Positions 35,618-44,723 are shown, counted from the first letter of the stretch. The stretch: 64,000 nucleotides of DNA from Chitinophagaceae bacterium (GCA_016708765.1 JADJFD010000002.1:682001-746000); one strand, 5' to 3'. Made by a program: numbers and translations. Notes: generated from the sequence alone by a model not told the origin.

Positions 35618-36544
35618 ATGAAGAAATTGATTTTCTCTCTTTTTACAATTATCAGTATCTCCGTTGCTGCACAAGATGGAACAGTAAAAGACTTACAGAA
35701 AGATGCAGGCAAGTCAATTAAAAAAGATGCTGCTGACACAAGTACTAAAACCTGGAAAAAAGGCGGAATCTATGGCCTTAATATTTCACAAGGCTCCTTA
35801 TCAAACTGGGCTGCTGGTGGTGATGATTTTTCGTTATCTGTAAATTCATTACTTAGCTTATATGCTTTTTACAAAAAAGATAAACATAGCTGGGACAACA
35901 CATTTGATTTCAACCTTGGTTATGTGAATACAACTAGTTTGGGTAGCCGCAAAAATGATGATCGCTTCGATCTTTTATCTAAATATGGATATGCATTAAA
36001 ACCTAAATTAAACCTTGCCGGTCTTGTTAACTTACGTTCGCAGTTTTTTAAAGGCTACACTTTTTCTGATAATGTGCAATCTTTATCTTCCAATTTTATG
36101 TCGCCTGGCTACTTGTTATTAAGTTTAGGTCTTGATTATAAGCCAACAAAAGAGCTTTCAATTTTCTTTTCACCCATTACTGCCCGTTGGGTAATTGTAA
36201 GAGACACTGCCTTGTCAAACAAAGGAGCTTATGGTGTTACACCCGGAGAGAAATCAAATTTTGAATTTGGTGCATTTGCTACAATAAATTATTTGAAAGA
36301 AATCAGTAAGAATATTACCTATAAAGGAAGACTTGATCTATTCTCCAATTACAGAAGAAATCCCAAGAATGTTGATGTCTTTATGTCAAACACATTAAAT
36401 GCAAAAATTTCAAAAGTAATTTCGGCTACATGGGGTGTTGATCTTATTTATGATGATGATGTACGTTTATTCGGACCAACTAAAACTTCTCCCGGATTAC
36501 AGGTAAAATCAATCGTTGGTATTGGCTTACTCGTAAAATTCTAA
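35618..36544 (+). CDS. DUF3078 outer-membrane protein
   Basis: 308 residues with a signal peptide (MKKLIFSLFTIISISVAAQ). WKKGGIYGLNISQGSLSNWAAGGDDFSLSVNS is the DUF3078 hallmark, and YVNTTSLGSRKNDDRFDLLSKYGYAL continues it. Alternating hydrophobic beta strands run to a C-terminal GIGLLVKF, the aromatic end expected of an outer-membrane barrel. The function is unknown. A tandem paralogue follows at 36710 with the same block order. Confidence 0.88.
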   Translation: MKKLIFSLFTIISISVAAQDGTVKDLQKDAGKSIKKDAADTSTKTWKKGGIYGLNISQGSLSNWAAGGDDFSLSVNSLLSLYAFYKKDKHSWDNTFDFNLGYVNTTSLGSRKNDDRFDLLSKYGYALKPKLNLAGLVNLRSQFFKGYTFSDNVQSLSSNFMSPGYLLLSLGLDYKPTKELSIFFSPITARWVIVRDTALSNKGAYGVTPGEKSNFEFGAFATINYLKEISKNITYKGRLDLFSNYRRNPKNVDVFMSNTLNAKISKVISATWGVDLIYDDDVRLFGPTKTSPGLQVKSIVGIGLLVKF

Positions 36545-36555
36545 CTAACATTTGT

Positions 36556-36596
36556 TAAAGAAAAGCCTTTCTTTATTGGAGAAAGGCTTTTCTTTT
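36556..36596 (+). terminator. Terminator after the first DUF3078 gene
   Basis: GAAAAGCCTTTC and GAAAGGCTTTTC form a perfect 12-bp stem followed by a TTTT tract, 11 bases after the stop. It separates the two DUF3078 paralogues. Confidence 0.9.
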
Positions 36597-36709
36597 AACA
36601 TATCATTTAAAATAAAATAGTGTTTCATTTTTTTGTATTGATGTGTTAATTTAGCAACTTCTTAATCCCAACCCCTGTTGATTTTTCATTTTTAAACTGA
36701 ACCACTATT

Positions 36710-37654
36710 ATGAAAAAAATCACTGGATTTCTTTTAGTTACAATTATTGCCACTCAATCATTCTCTCAGGATCTAAGTATTCAAAAGTTGCAAAGCGAGT
36801 CTGTAAGAACAATTAAAAAAGACATTCCCGACACCACTATTAATAACTGGAAGTCAGGAGCGATCTATTCCATAAGTGCCGGACAGGGAAGTCAGAGCAA
36901 TTGGGCTGCAGGTGGCGATGATTTTTCATTTTCTCTTTCTACCTCACTTAATCTTTATGCTTTTTACAAAAAAGATAAATCAAGCTGGGACAATGCGCTG
37001 AATGCTAATTTCGGGTACATCAATACCACCAGTCTTGGAAGTAGAAAAAATGACGACCGTATTGATCTGATCTCTAAATATGGATATGCATTAAACCCTA
37101 AATTGAATCTCACTTCATTGATTAATTTTCGTTCACAAGCCATAAAGGGTTACTCTTATACAGAAACAACGAAGGGAAATTTTACAAAGAATTTTGCGTC
37201 TGATTTTCTTTCGCCAGCTTATGCATTAATAAGTCAAGGGTTAGAATATAAACCCATAAAAGGTTTTACGGCTTTTGTTTCTCCCATCACTTCCCGCTGG
37301 ATAATAGTAATGGATGATTCATTATCTGCTAGAGGGGATTATGGTGTTACTCCTGGCAAAAAAAGTATGAACCAGTTGGGTTCATTTGCAACATTGAGTT
37401 ATAATAAATCATTCAATAAGTTTATTTCCTATCGTGGTAGAGTAGACCTTTTCTCCAACTATCAGCAAAATCCTTCCAATGTGGATTTATACATGACCAA
37501 TGTGCTTACTGCAAAATTGGGTAAGGTAATAGCACTTAGTTGGAACCTTGATATGATTTATGATGACGATGTTGAACTCTTTGGTCCACTTGGAACTTCT
37601 CCTGCCTTGCAAGTAAAATCAGTATTTGGCATAGGACTGCAAGTAAAAATTTAA
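36710..37654 (+). CDS. DUF3078 outer-membrane protein, tandem paralogue
   Basis: 314 residues with a signal peptide (ITGFLLVTIIATQSFSQ). GSQSNWAAGGDDFSFSLSTS, YINTTSLGSRKNDDRIDLISKYGYAL and the C-terminal SVFGIGLQVKI line up with the preceding gene throughout, including RVDLFSNYQQNPSNVDLYM. The pair arose by duplication and has diverged moderately. Between the two are a terminator and a probable separate promoter. Function unknown. Confidence 0.88.
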   Translation: MKKITGFLLVTIIATQSFSQDLSIQKLQSESVRTIKKDIPDTTINNWKSGAIYSISAGQGSQSNWAAGGDDFSFSLSTSLNLYAFYKKDKSSWDNALNANFGYINTTSLGSRKNDDRIDLISKYGYALNPKLNLTSLINFRSQAIKGYSYTETTKGNFTKNFASDFLSPAYALISQGLEYKPIKGFTAFVSPITSRWIIVMDDSLSARGDYGVTPGKKSMNQLGSFATLSYNKSFNKFISYRGRVDLFSNYQQNPSNVDLYMTNVLTAKLGKVIALSWNLDMIYDDDVELFGPLGTSPALQVKSVFGIGLQVKI

Positions 37655-37761
37655 TACCGATAATAAACAGTACGTTATTTAAAATGTTTTTAATGTCGGT
37701 ATTATACGCTTACTATTATTGAAAGCTTTTCTATGGGAAAGCATATGGCTTCAATTTAGTA

Positions 37762-37769
37762 TAACTTTG
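37762..37769 (+). promoter_or_regulatory. -7 box for trmB, near-leaderless
   Basis: TAACTTTG ends 6 bases before the ATG at 37776, so the transcript would start at or next to the start codon. It also decides against an in-frame TTG at 37719. Confidence 0.5.
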
Positions 37770-37775
37770 CCCGCC

Positions 37776-38477
37776 ATGGGCCAGAAAAAACTAGTACGCT
37801 TTGCAGAAATAGAAACGTTTCCTAATGTTTTGCAGTATCCAAAAGATATTGCTGGAAATTGGCATTCCCATTTTACAAATACAAATTCTATTACATTGGA
37901 GCTTGCCTGTGGCAAAGGCGAATATGCAGTTGGCCTTGGTCAGTTGTATCCCGAAAGAAATTTCATCGGCATTGATTTGAAAGGAAACCGCATTTGGGTG
38001 GGGGCAAAAAAGGCATTGCAAAATAATTTAAGCAATGTAGCTTTTCTAAGAACAAAAATTGATCAGGTTGCTGAATACTTTTCGCAAAACGAAGTGGCTG
38101 AAATCTGGATCACTTTCCCAGATCCGCAACTTCGGAAATCGAAAGCAAAAAAAAGACTCACTCATCCAAAGTTTTTACGTTTATATGAACAATTTCTTGT
38201 TCCCAATGGTTTAATACATTTAAAAACTGATAGCCCAGATTTATATCAATTCACTAAAGTGGTTATTGAATTATACGGCTGTATAGTACATACTGACACA
38301 GACAATGTGTATCAACAGGAAAATATAAGTGAAGAACTAAAAATAAAAACACATTACGAATCATTAGATATAGCTGGCAGCAACCGTATTCATTATGTAT
38401 GCTTTTCGTTACCAAAGCAGCTACCCGGAAAAGAAAAAGACGAAGAGCTAAAACAATTACTGAAGGAAGATGAATGA
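37776..38477 (+). CDS. trmB: tRNA (guanine-N7-)-methyltransferase
   Basis: 233 residues from the ATG at 37776. It methylates G46 of tRNA using SAM. SITLELACGKGEYAVGLG is motif I, FIGIDLKGNRIWVGAKKA motif II, and EIWITFPDPQLRKSKAKKRLTHPKFL the family signature with the catalytic Asp-Pro. HLKTDSPDLYQFT follows. Cytoplasmic. The 3' end overlaps the DUF5522 start by 8 bases, so the two are translationally coupled. Confidence 0.96.
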   Translation: MGQKKLVRFAEIETFPNVLQYPKDIAGNWHSHFTNTNSITLELACGKGEYAVGLGQLYPERNFIGIDLKGNRIWVGAKKALQNNLSNVAFLRTKIDQVAEYFSQNEVAEIWITFPDPQLRKSKAKKRLTHPKFLRLYEQFLVPNGLIHLKTDSPDLYQFTKVVIELYGCIVHTDTDNVYQQENISEELKIKTHYESLDIAGSNRIHYVCFSLPKQLPGKEKDEELKQLLKEDE

Positions 38478-38652
38478 ACTAATTGAAAAAATAGATTATT
38501 ATATAAATGCCGATGGCTACGTGGTGCTTACAGAAAAGTATCATCTGGACAAAGGTTATTGTTGCGGCAATGGTTGTTTACATTGTCCTTTTGAATATGA
38601 GAATGTGCCTGAGCCCAAAAAGTCATTGTTGTTACAAGAAAAGAAAAAGTAG
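38470..38652 (+). CDS. Small DUF5522 protein
   Basis: 60 residues. YYINADGYVVLTEKYHLDKGYCCGNGCLHCPFEYENV is the DUF5522 block, with a CCGNGCLHC Cys cluster that may bind a metal or an Fe-S cluster. The Cys spacing and lack of a signal point to a cytoplasmic protein. Coupling to trmB suggests a link to tRNA or translation, which is inference only. Confidence 0.85.
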   Translation: MNELIEKIDYYINADGYVVLTEKYHLDKGYCCGNGCLHCPFEYENVPEPKKSLLLQEKKK

Positions 38653-38745
38653 AAAATTAAGCTTTTGCTGTATTTACCAGCCCTATTCTTCGATAATTCT
38701 ATTATTAGTAATTTTATGAAGGGACTGTAACTTCCTTAATTCCAA

Positions 38746-40190
38746 ATGAGTTTACTTATTTTAATATCACTATTTTATTTTATCCTTTTAGTATTTGTTT
38801 GTGTACAAATTGTAATCTCAATTAACTACTCCGCCAAAGCTTTAGCCTATCTTCTATTTGCCATATTCATCCCTGTAATCGGCATAATCTTCTATCTTAC
38901 TTTTGGAATAAATTACTGGAAGAAAAGAAAGTATAATAAAAAGACACTTCAGGACGGTAAAATACTGGATTATCTCAAAAATGGAATTGTTCAATATAAT
39001 GAAAGTTCTATTTCCAGACTTGATGAATCGGTTCAACAAAACGCAGAATTGGCTTCCATGTTGATGCGGGATCTCGGCAGCCCACTAACAAAAAATAACA
39101 AAGTAACATTGTTGAAAAATGGAGAAGAAAAATTTCCCAACCTTATAGAGGCTATCCGCAATGCAACTCACCATATTCATATTGAGTATTACATTTACGA
39201 GTATGATGATATTGGCACTGAAATTATTGAATTATTAATTCAAAAAGCAAAAGAGGGGGTTGAAGTACGTTTTATTTATGATGATTTTGGAAGTCCTACT
39301 ATTAAAATGGCAACTGAAAAAAGGATGCAGGAAGCAGGAGCAAAAGTATTACCATTCCATAAAGTGAGATTTTATTTACTCGCCAATCGTTTCAATTATC
39401 GCAACCACAGGAAATTTGTAGTCATTGATGGGCAGACTGGATTTGTAGGTGGTATTAATGTATCAGATAAATACATCAACAACAATAAGAATAAACTATT
39501 TTGGAGAGATACACATCTTCGGATTGATGGGCCTGCAGTTTATTATCTTCAATACCTGTTTATTACAGACTGGAAATTTTGCTGCGATGAAGAACTGGAA
39601 ACAAAAGAAAGTTATTTTAAAATTCCGAAGAAGACAGATGAAAACAGTTTTGTGCAAATTGCTGCAAGCGGACCTGATTCTATTTTACCATCCATATTAT
39701 ACTCTATTCTACAGGCCATCTATCTTGCTAAAAAAGAAATATTAATAACCACTCCTTATTTTATTCCTGGCGATGGCATTATTAATGCTTTAAATGTTGC
39801 AGCATTAAGTGGTTTATCTGTAAAGCTGCTAGTTCCTGGTATCAGTGATTCAAAATTGTAAATGCAGCTTCTAAATCATATTATAACAAGTTACTACAAG
39901 CAGGCGTTGAAGTTTATTTATATAAAAAAGGATTTGTTCATGCCAAAACAATGGTGGCCGATTCAATGCTTACAATAGTAGGAACTGCTAATATGGATTA
40001 TCGGAGTTTTGAATTCAACTTTGAAGTAAATGCATTGGTTTACGATCAGTCTGTTGCCGAAGAAATGCGCAATACATTTTTTGAAGACTTGAAAAATGCT
40101 GAGCAAATAGATAAAAAAGCCTGGTTGTCTCGACCCTGGTATGCTCAGTTACCGGAGAAAATTGCCCGGTTGTTTTCACCGGTTCTTTAA
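38746..40190 (+). pseudogene. cls: Cardiolipin synthase (phospholipase D family), frameshifted
   Basis: The first frame has two N-terminal helices (PLDc_N region, LLVFVCVQIVISINYSAKALAYLLFAIF; IIFYLTFGINYWKKRK) and the first HKD motif (YRNHRKFVVIDGQTGFVGG). It stops at GISDSKL. The second frame gives YYNKLLQAGVEVYLYKKGFVHAKTMVADS with the second HKD motif (HAKTM) and GTANMDYRSFEFNFEVNA. Adding one A to the AAAA run at 39852-39855 restores GISDSKIVNAASKSYYNK and one 481-residue protein, the usual length. It makes cardiolipin from phosphatidylglycerol at the inner membrane. As it stands, the product would lack half its active site. Confidence 0.9.
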
Positions 40191-41201
40191 TTAATTTTCC
40201 TTTATGCTCCGTATAAAAGAGCGGAATGTTCTTTTATTCCAGTTAGCAAATCTGCCTCGCTGCACTACCAAAGCATTATCCACTGCTGGTTGTAGATAAT
40301 AGTAAAAAGCAAATCGTTCAAAAGGATCTTCCCACCCTGTTACCTGTCCAAACCGAAGATCATTGATTAATATGGTGTCCCCCGATTTTTCTACCGTGTA
40401 ATAACCCTGCGAAAACTTTATCAGTTTTTCTGCTTCGGAATTATCGGGCAACAAACTTAACAAACTGTCGTTCCTGGGAAAAAATGTAAACTGCTTTTTT
40501 AATTTCTTATTAAATACAGAAACATAGCCGGCATAATAACCATCATTAACTTCTGCTGCTACAAACCAAAGCCAGTTTTGTAACGGTGCCGGTGTAGTTA
40601 AAATTCTATTGGCAACCAGTTGATCGGTATCTAATGCATTTTTTACTTTTTCATCAATAAGCATTTTATTATAGGAACAATAAATCAGATACACCAAACT
40701 AAAAATTAGGCCTGCCTTCCACCAGAATTTTCGAATGTATCTATCCTGTTTTATTACTAGAAGTACAATGGCCGCGATGATTGGTACAATTGAAAAAAAT
40801 GGGTCTAGGACATAAATAATATTAAAAGCAATCCTTTGGTTAGTAAAAGGTTCAAACCAACCTACTCCATAATTATTAAACGCATCGAGAATAATATGCA
40901 TGGATATACATACAAAATAAAAAAAGGTCCAGCGGATAAAAGAAATTTGAGCCTCTTTAAATATTCTTTTACTTATCCAGGCAAGCATTGGGCTTACCAG
41001 CAAAACAAATAAAATAGAATGAGAAATGCCTCTATGCGCCAGCAAACTATCAGCAGTTGGAAGCCAAAAAGAAGCGACAAAATCTATATCGGGAAGACTA
41101 TGAGCAATAATGCCAAGCAGCATAGCTTTTTTCCCAAGTTTTTTCACAGCGAGGGCTTCTCCCATGCAGGCACCAAGAGCAATATGTGTGAGAGTGTCCA
41201 G
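40191..41201 (-). CDS. YdjM-like membrane-bound metal-dependent hydrolase, apparent CTG start
   Basis: 336 residues from a CTG at 41201, or 324 from the ATG at 41165. The upstream codons encode DTLTHIALGACMGEALA, the conserved N-terminal motif of the YdjM family (MDxxTH...G), so the ATG lies downstream of the real start; a stop precedes the CTG by two codons. IIAHSLPDIDFVASFW and LLAHRGISHSILFVLLVSPML carry the family HxxPD and HRGxxHS motifs for metal binding. Several transmembrane helices follow, and then a C-terminal soluble domain. Function unknown. Confidence 0.82.
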   Translation of the reverse strand: MDTLTHIALGACMGEALAVKKLGKKAMLLGIIAHSLPDIDFVASFWLPTADSLLAHRGISHSILFVLLVSPMLAWISKRIFKEAQISFIRWTFFYFVCISMHIILDAFNNYGVGWFEPFTNQRIAFNIIYVLDPFFSIVPIIAAIVLLVIKQDRYIRKFWWKAGLIFSLVYLIYCSYNKMLIDEKVKNALDTDQLVANRILTTPAPLQNWLWFVAAEVNDGYYAGYVSVFNKKLKKQFTFFPRNDSLLSLLPDNSEAEKLIKFSQGYYTVEKSGDTILINDLRFGQVTGWEDPFERFAFYYYLQPAVDNALVVQRGRFANWNKRTFRSFIRSIKEN

Positions 41202-41240
41202 AAATTTTTAACGAAGTAACGAAAGCCTGTTGTTAATTAA

Positions 41241-41405
41241 TTATTTTTTTCTTGACTTAAGAAATATCCAGCCCACTATAAACACAAACCCAAAAATGAG
41301 GATAAAGGCCCACCACATACCAGCTTTAAATATACCCTCTACAACAGAGCAACCCGAAAAAGAAATCATCATAACAAAAAGCAACAAATAATAGATGCGG
41401 TTCAT
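41241..41405 (-). CDS. Small lipoprotein/membrane peptide
   Basis: 54 residues from the ATG at 41405, running to a TAA at 41241. MNRIYYLLLFVMMISFSGC is a lipoprotein signal ending in a lipobox Cys, followed by SVVEGIFKAGMWWAFILIFGFVFIVGW, one transmembrane helix, and a KSRKK tail. Short peptides with a C-S-V-V-E-G-I-F-K-A-G core are widespread in Bacteroidota and sometimes mis-labelled phosphatidate cytidylyltransferase. The function is unknown. Confidence 0.75.
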   Translation of the reverse strand: MNRIYYLLLFVMMISFSGCSVVEGIFKAGMWWAFILIFGFVFIVGWIFLKSRKK

Positions 41406-41495
41406 ACTTAAATATTTAAAAGTAATTATACAAAATTTTTATGCCTTAATTTCTTTAATTACTCAATACAAGCAACGAGGAATTAGATGATCATT

Positions 41496-41545
41496 GTGAG
41501 TAAAAACAAGGAAATTAAAAAGTCCACTACTTTTATGTTACTCAC
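41496..41545. promoter_or_regulatory. Inverted repeat upstream of the ATL gene
   Basis: GTGAGTAA (41496-41503) and TTACTCAC (41538-41545) are perfect 8-bp arms 34 bases apart, ending 36 bases before the ATL start. The arms could form a hairpin or a looped operator. The rest of the 41406-41581 gap holds nothing else I can name. Confidence 0.35.
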
Positions 41546-41581
41546 TATCAGCAGAAAAAGAAATAGAAGTATCTTCATCCT

Positions 41582-41971
41582 ATGCCTTCAAGAAAACAAA
41601 CAACCGAAAAACCAAAAACGGTAAAGCCATCTGGTAAAAGAGATGAAAATTTCTTTGAACTGGTTTTTGAAGTAGCAAGGCAAATACCAAAAGGAAAGGT
41701 AACTTCTTATGGTGCTATTGCAGAATGTCTCGGCACAAAATCTTCTGCCCGCATGGTTGGCTGGGCGATGAACGGTTGCCATCATGCAAAATTGAAAGTA
41801 CCTGCACATCGGGTTGTCAACCGTAATGGAATGCTGACAGGAAAATTTCACTTTTCTCCACCTGAAAAAATGGAGAAATTATTAAAAAAAGAAGGTATTA
41901 AAGTAAAAGACGACCAGATCGTTGATTTTAAAAAACATTTCTGGAATCCGGTAGTAGAGCTAGGGTTTTAA
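41582..41971 (+). CDS. Alkyltransferase-like protein (ATL, MGMT homologue)
   Basis: 129 residues. EVARQIPKGKVTSYGAIAECLGTKSSARMVGWAMNGC is the Ada/MGMT DNA-binding fold. The active-site PCHR motif is PAHR (VPAHRVVNRNGMLTG), so the acceptor Cys is replaced by Ala. Proteins like this bind O6-alkylguanine and hand it to nucleotide-excision repair instead of removing the alkyl group. A KK-rich N-terminal extension of about 20 residues precedes the domain. It lies 12 bases before the patatin gene on the same strand. Confidence 0.93.
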   Translation: MPSRKQTTEKPKTVKPSGKRDENFFELVFEVARQIPKGKVTSYGAIAECLGTKSSARMVGWAMNGCHHAKLKVPAHRVVNRNGMLTGKFHFSPPEKMEKLLKKEGIKVKDDQIVDFKKHFWNPVVELGF

Positions 41972-41983
41972 ATAGTGATCTAA

Positions 41984-44260
41984 ATGAAGTATTTCCTCAT
42001 TCCTTTTTTATGCACCACCTTTTCCCTTTCTATAGCAGGGCAGGAAGCTAATGTTCGGCCAAAAATCGGACTCACCCTTAGTGGCGGTGGTGCAAAAGGT
42101 CTTGCACATATTGGTATTCTAAAAGCCATCGATTCTGCAGGTTTAAAAATTGATTACATAACTGGTACAAGTATGGGAGCTATAATGGGTTCATTATATG
42201 CTGCGGGGTATTCTGGAAATGAGATCGAAAGAATGGCCCGTAAAATTGATTGGGACGTCTTGTTATCCAATCAAATATCACTTCCAGTATTATCCATGGA
42301 AGAAAAAGAAGAATACAATCGTTTCAATATTGAACTTCCATATATCAATAAAAAAATAAGACTCCCCAGCGGAGTAATTAAAGGGCAAGAATTAGATTTA
42401 AAATTTTCCGAACTCTTTGCACCTTATTACCAGATCAAAGATTTTAATAAATTCAAGATCCCATTTAAATGCATGGCAACCGACCTGGAAACAGGAGAGT
42501 TGGTTGTGTTGGAGAATGGAAATATAACTTCTGCTGTTAGAGCAAGTATGGCCATTCCTTCTGTGTTTACCGATGTAACAATAGATGGCAAAAGATTACT
42601 GGACGGTGGGCTTGTCAGAAATTTTCCGGTTAAGAATGTAATTGAAATGGGAGCCGATTATGTAATTGGCAGCAATGTAAGCAGTGGTCTTTCTAAAAAA
42701 GACAAGATCAATAATCCGGTTGATGTTATTCTCCAATTAGCTTTTTATAAAGAGGCGCTGGATTTTAAAGAAGAAGTTCCCTTGACTGACCTATATATCT
42801 ATATGCCTGTAGAAAAATATGGCACCGGAAGTTTTGGAAGCAGCAAGCAAATTATTAACAGAGGAATTGAAGTTGGGAAAAAATACTATACTCAATTTAA
42901 GAAGTTGGCAGATAGTGTAGCATTATTTCCCGATACTGAAATAAAACAACCCGCATCTGTTTCGGATGATTCTGTTTTTATAAAAGAAATAGAAATTGCC
43001 GGATTAAAAAAAACAACTAGTTCTTTTTTCATCCACATGATGAATTTTAATACTAATCAATATTACAACTCATTAACTATTTCAAAAGCTATCAGAAGAG
43101 CATATGGATCCAGATATTATAACAGCATTACGTATACATTGGAGAACCTTGGTGCTGATAGTGCTAAAATAATATTTGAAGCAGAAGAAAATCCAAATAC
43201 ATTTTTAAAAGCAGGCATCTATTATAGTAAGTTCAGGGGCATCAATACGAATCTGAATATTACATCAAGAGATTTTCTGCTAGGCAATTCAAGAAGTATG
43301 ATTTCTGTATCTGTTGGCGAAAGCATGCAAATGGATGCTTCACATTTTCAATATATTGGTCGCAATAAAAGCGTTGCAGTTGTAGCAAAAGTTAATTTGG
43401 AACGGCTATATATCGAAACCTTTGATGATTTTAAACAAGACGGTGCTTATAAACAATTATTCTACAAAGCTGCGATAGATATACAAAACAGCAGTAATAA
43501 TCGGTATTCGATTGGTGCAGGTACTTCGATAGAGAAGGTTCATTTTAATCCCGCAATCAGTTCTGTTAACGAAGCAAGAGGCAATTTCTCTTCAATGAAA
43601 ACCTATGTGTTTTTTAAATACAATACACTGAACAAGGGTTTTTATCCCACCAGAGGAGTAAAAATAAATACAGAACTCGGCCGTGTATATAATCAAAAAC
43701 CCAATGTCACACTTTATCAGAATGGAATACCAACTGGCCCTGCTGCAATCAGTTTTGATAACTATACTCGTTTTTATCTTGATGGATTAGCACATATTCC
43801 AATCAATGCAAGTTTTAACTTGTTTACAGAATTTCAATCGGGCATCAATTTTACTAATAAACCTAATCCATTAAATAACTTTTCAATTGGCGGCCTTAAT
43901 GGTTATTTCAGAAACCAGATAAAGTTTGCAGGCTTTCAGGAGGCCTCTCTCAATTCTCCCAGTGCAGTAATGCTGCAAGCTGGTCTTCGCTATAATGTAG
44001 TTAATAATCTGTACCTCATTGGCCGCTTTACCAGTTTACTAAAAGATTTTGTAGCAATAAACAATGGCCCTGCCCAAGCATCTTTCTTAAGTGGTTATGC
44101 ACTAACTTTTGCATATAAATCTCCAATCGGACCTGTTGAATTAAGCATGATGTATTCAGATCAAAGTAGGAAGTTGCAATCCTATGTTACAGTGGGAATC
44201 CTTTTTAAAAAAAGGAGTGCTTTCGCACCCCTTTTCAAATCAAAACTAAACTGCAAATGA
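41984..44260 (+). CDS. Patatin-like phospholipase fused to POTRA and beta-barrel (type V-like)
   Basis: 758 residues with a signal peptide (FLIPFLCTTFSLSIAGQ). IGLTLSGGGAKGLAHIGILKAID is the oxyanion GGGxKG, ITGTSMGAIMGSLYAAGY the GxSxG nucleophile and LLDGGLVRNFPV the Asp of the Ser-Asp dyad. Residues about 325-400 (FIKEIEIAGLKKTT...) look like a POTRA domain, and the C-terminal about 350 residues are alternating beta strands ending in a barrel. It resembles the PlpD type V secretion architecture, but in Bacteroidota it is usually an outer-membrane enzyme. Substrate: phospholipids, probable. Confidence 0.9.
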   Translation: MKYFLIPFLCTTFSLSIAGQEANVRPKIGLTLSGGGAKGLAHIGILKAIDSAGLKIDYITGTSMGAIMGSLYAAGYSGNEIERMARKIDWDVLLSNQISLPVLSMEEKEEYNRFNIELPYINKKIRLPSGVIKGQELDLKFSELFAPYYQIKDFNKFKIPFKCMATDLETGELVVLENGNITSAVRASMAIPSVFTDVTIDGKRLLDGGLVRNFPVKNVIEMGADYVIGSNVSSGLSKKDKINNPVDVILQLAFYKEALDFKEEVPLTDLYIYMPVEKYGTGSFGSSKQIINRGIEVGKKYYTQFKKLADSVALFPDTEIKQPASVSDDSVFIKEIEIAGLKKTTSSFFIHMMNFNTNQYYNSLTISKAIRRAYGSRYYNSITYTLENLGADSAKIIFEAEENPNTFLKAGIYYSKFRGINTNLNITSRDFLLGNSRSMISVSVGESMQMDASHFQYIGRNKSVAVVAKVNLERLYIETFDDFKQDGAYKQLFYKAAIDIQNSSNNRYSIGAGTSIEKVHFNPAISSVNEARGNFSSMKTYVFFKYNTLNKGFYPTRGVKINTELGRVYNQKPNVTLYQNGIPTGPAAISFDNYTRFYLDGLAHIPINASFNLFTEFQSGINFTNKPNPLNNFSIGGLNGYFRNQIKFAGFQEASLNSPSAVMLQAGLRYNVVNNLYLIGRFTSLLKDFVAINNGPAQASFLSGYALTFAYKSPIGPVELSMMYSDQSRKLQSYVTVGILFKKRSAFAPLFKSKLNCK
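44207..44236. terminator. Terminator embedded in the patatin gene 3' end
   Basis: AAAAGGAGTGC-TTTC-GCACCCCTTTT is a stem of about 11 bp with A and T runs on its sides, so it can act in both directions between this gene and the convergent LytTR gene. It overlaps codons near the protein end (KKRSAFAPLF). Confidence 0.75.
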
Positions 44261-44268
44261 GAGAAAAC

Positions 44269-44676
44269 TTATCCGGCCTCAAATAATTGATGATAGCCGT
44301 TTATTCTGATAGGATCAACGTAATTAATATTTGCGGTTGTCAAGCAACAATACTCTGCATCATTAACAATAAGCACCGATTTCTCCAATTCGTTTCTGTA
44401 TTGATGGCCAACGGGTAGTTCTTTATCCTTCAACCAAACCGTTTCTTTATCAAACTGCACAATTTTTTCCAACGATATAATAAATGATTTATGTATCCGT
44501 ACAAACAAATTATCTGGCAAGAATTGCTCTAACCGTTTCATTGTTATAAGTACCAGATATTGCTTCGTCTCTGTAAATATCTTAGTGTAATTTCTTGAAC
44601 CTTCGGCATACAGAATTTCATTGAAGCATAGCTTTACATACTTCCCATCTGTTCGTATAAAGAAATATTTTTTCAT
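44269..44676 (-). CDS. Stand-alone LytTR-domain DNA-binding protein
   Basis: 135 residues from the ATG at 44676; an in-frame start at 44709 would add 11 residues. YFFIRTDGKYVKLCFNEILYAEGSRNYTKIFTETKQYLV and PDNLFVRIHKSFIISLEKIVQF are the LytTR DNA-binding fold, with VWLKDKELPVGHQYRNEL at the end. No receiver domain is present, so it is not a standard response regulator; control may be by expression level or a partner kinase. It is the last gene of the minus-strand redox/uptake island, 47 bases past the DsbD-N-like gene. Confidence 0.87.
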   Translation of the reverse strand: MKKYFFIRTDGKYVKLCFNEILYAEGSRNYTKIFTETKQYLVLITMKRLEQFLPDNLFVRIHKSFIISLEKIVQFDKETVWLKDKELPVGHQYRNELEKSVLIVNDAEYCCLTTANINYVDPIRINGYHQLFEAG

Positions 44677-44723
44677 ATCAATCGCTTCTTTAATGATTAA
44701 AAGTCTCACTTAAAAACCTATTA

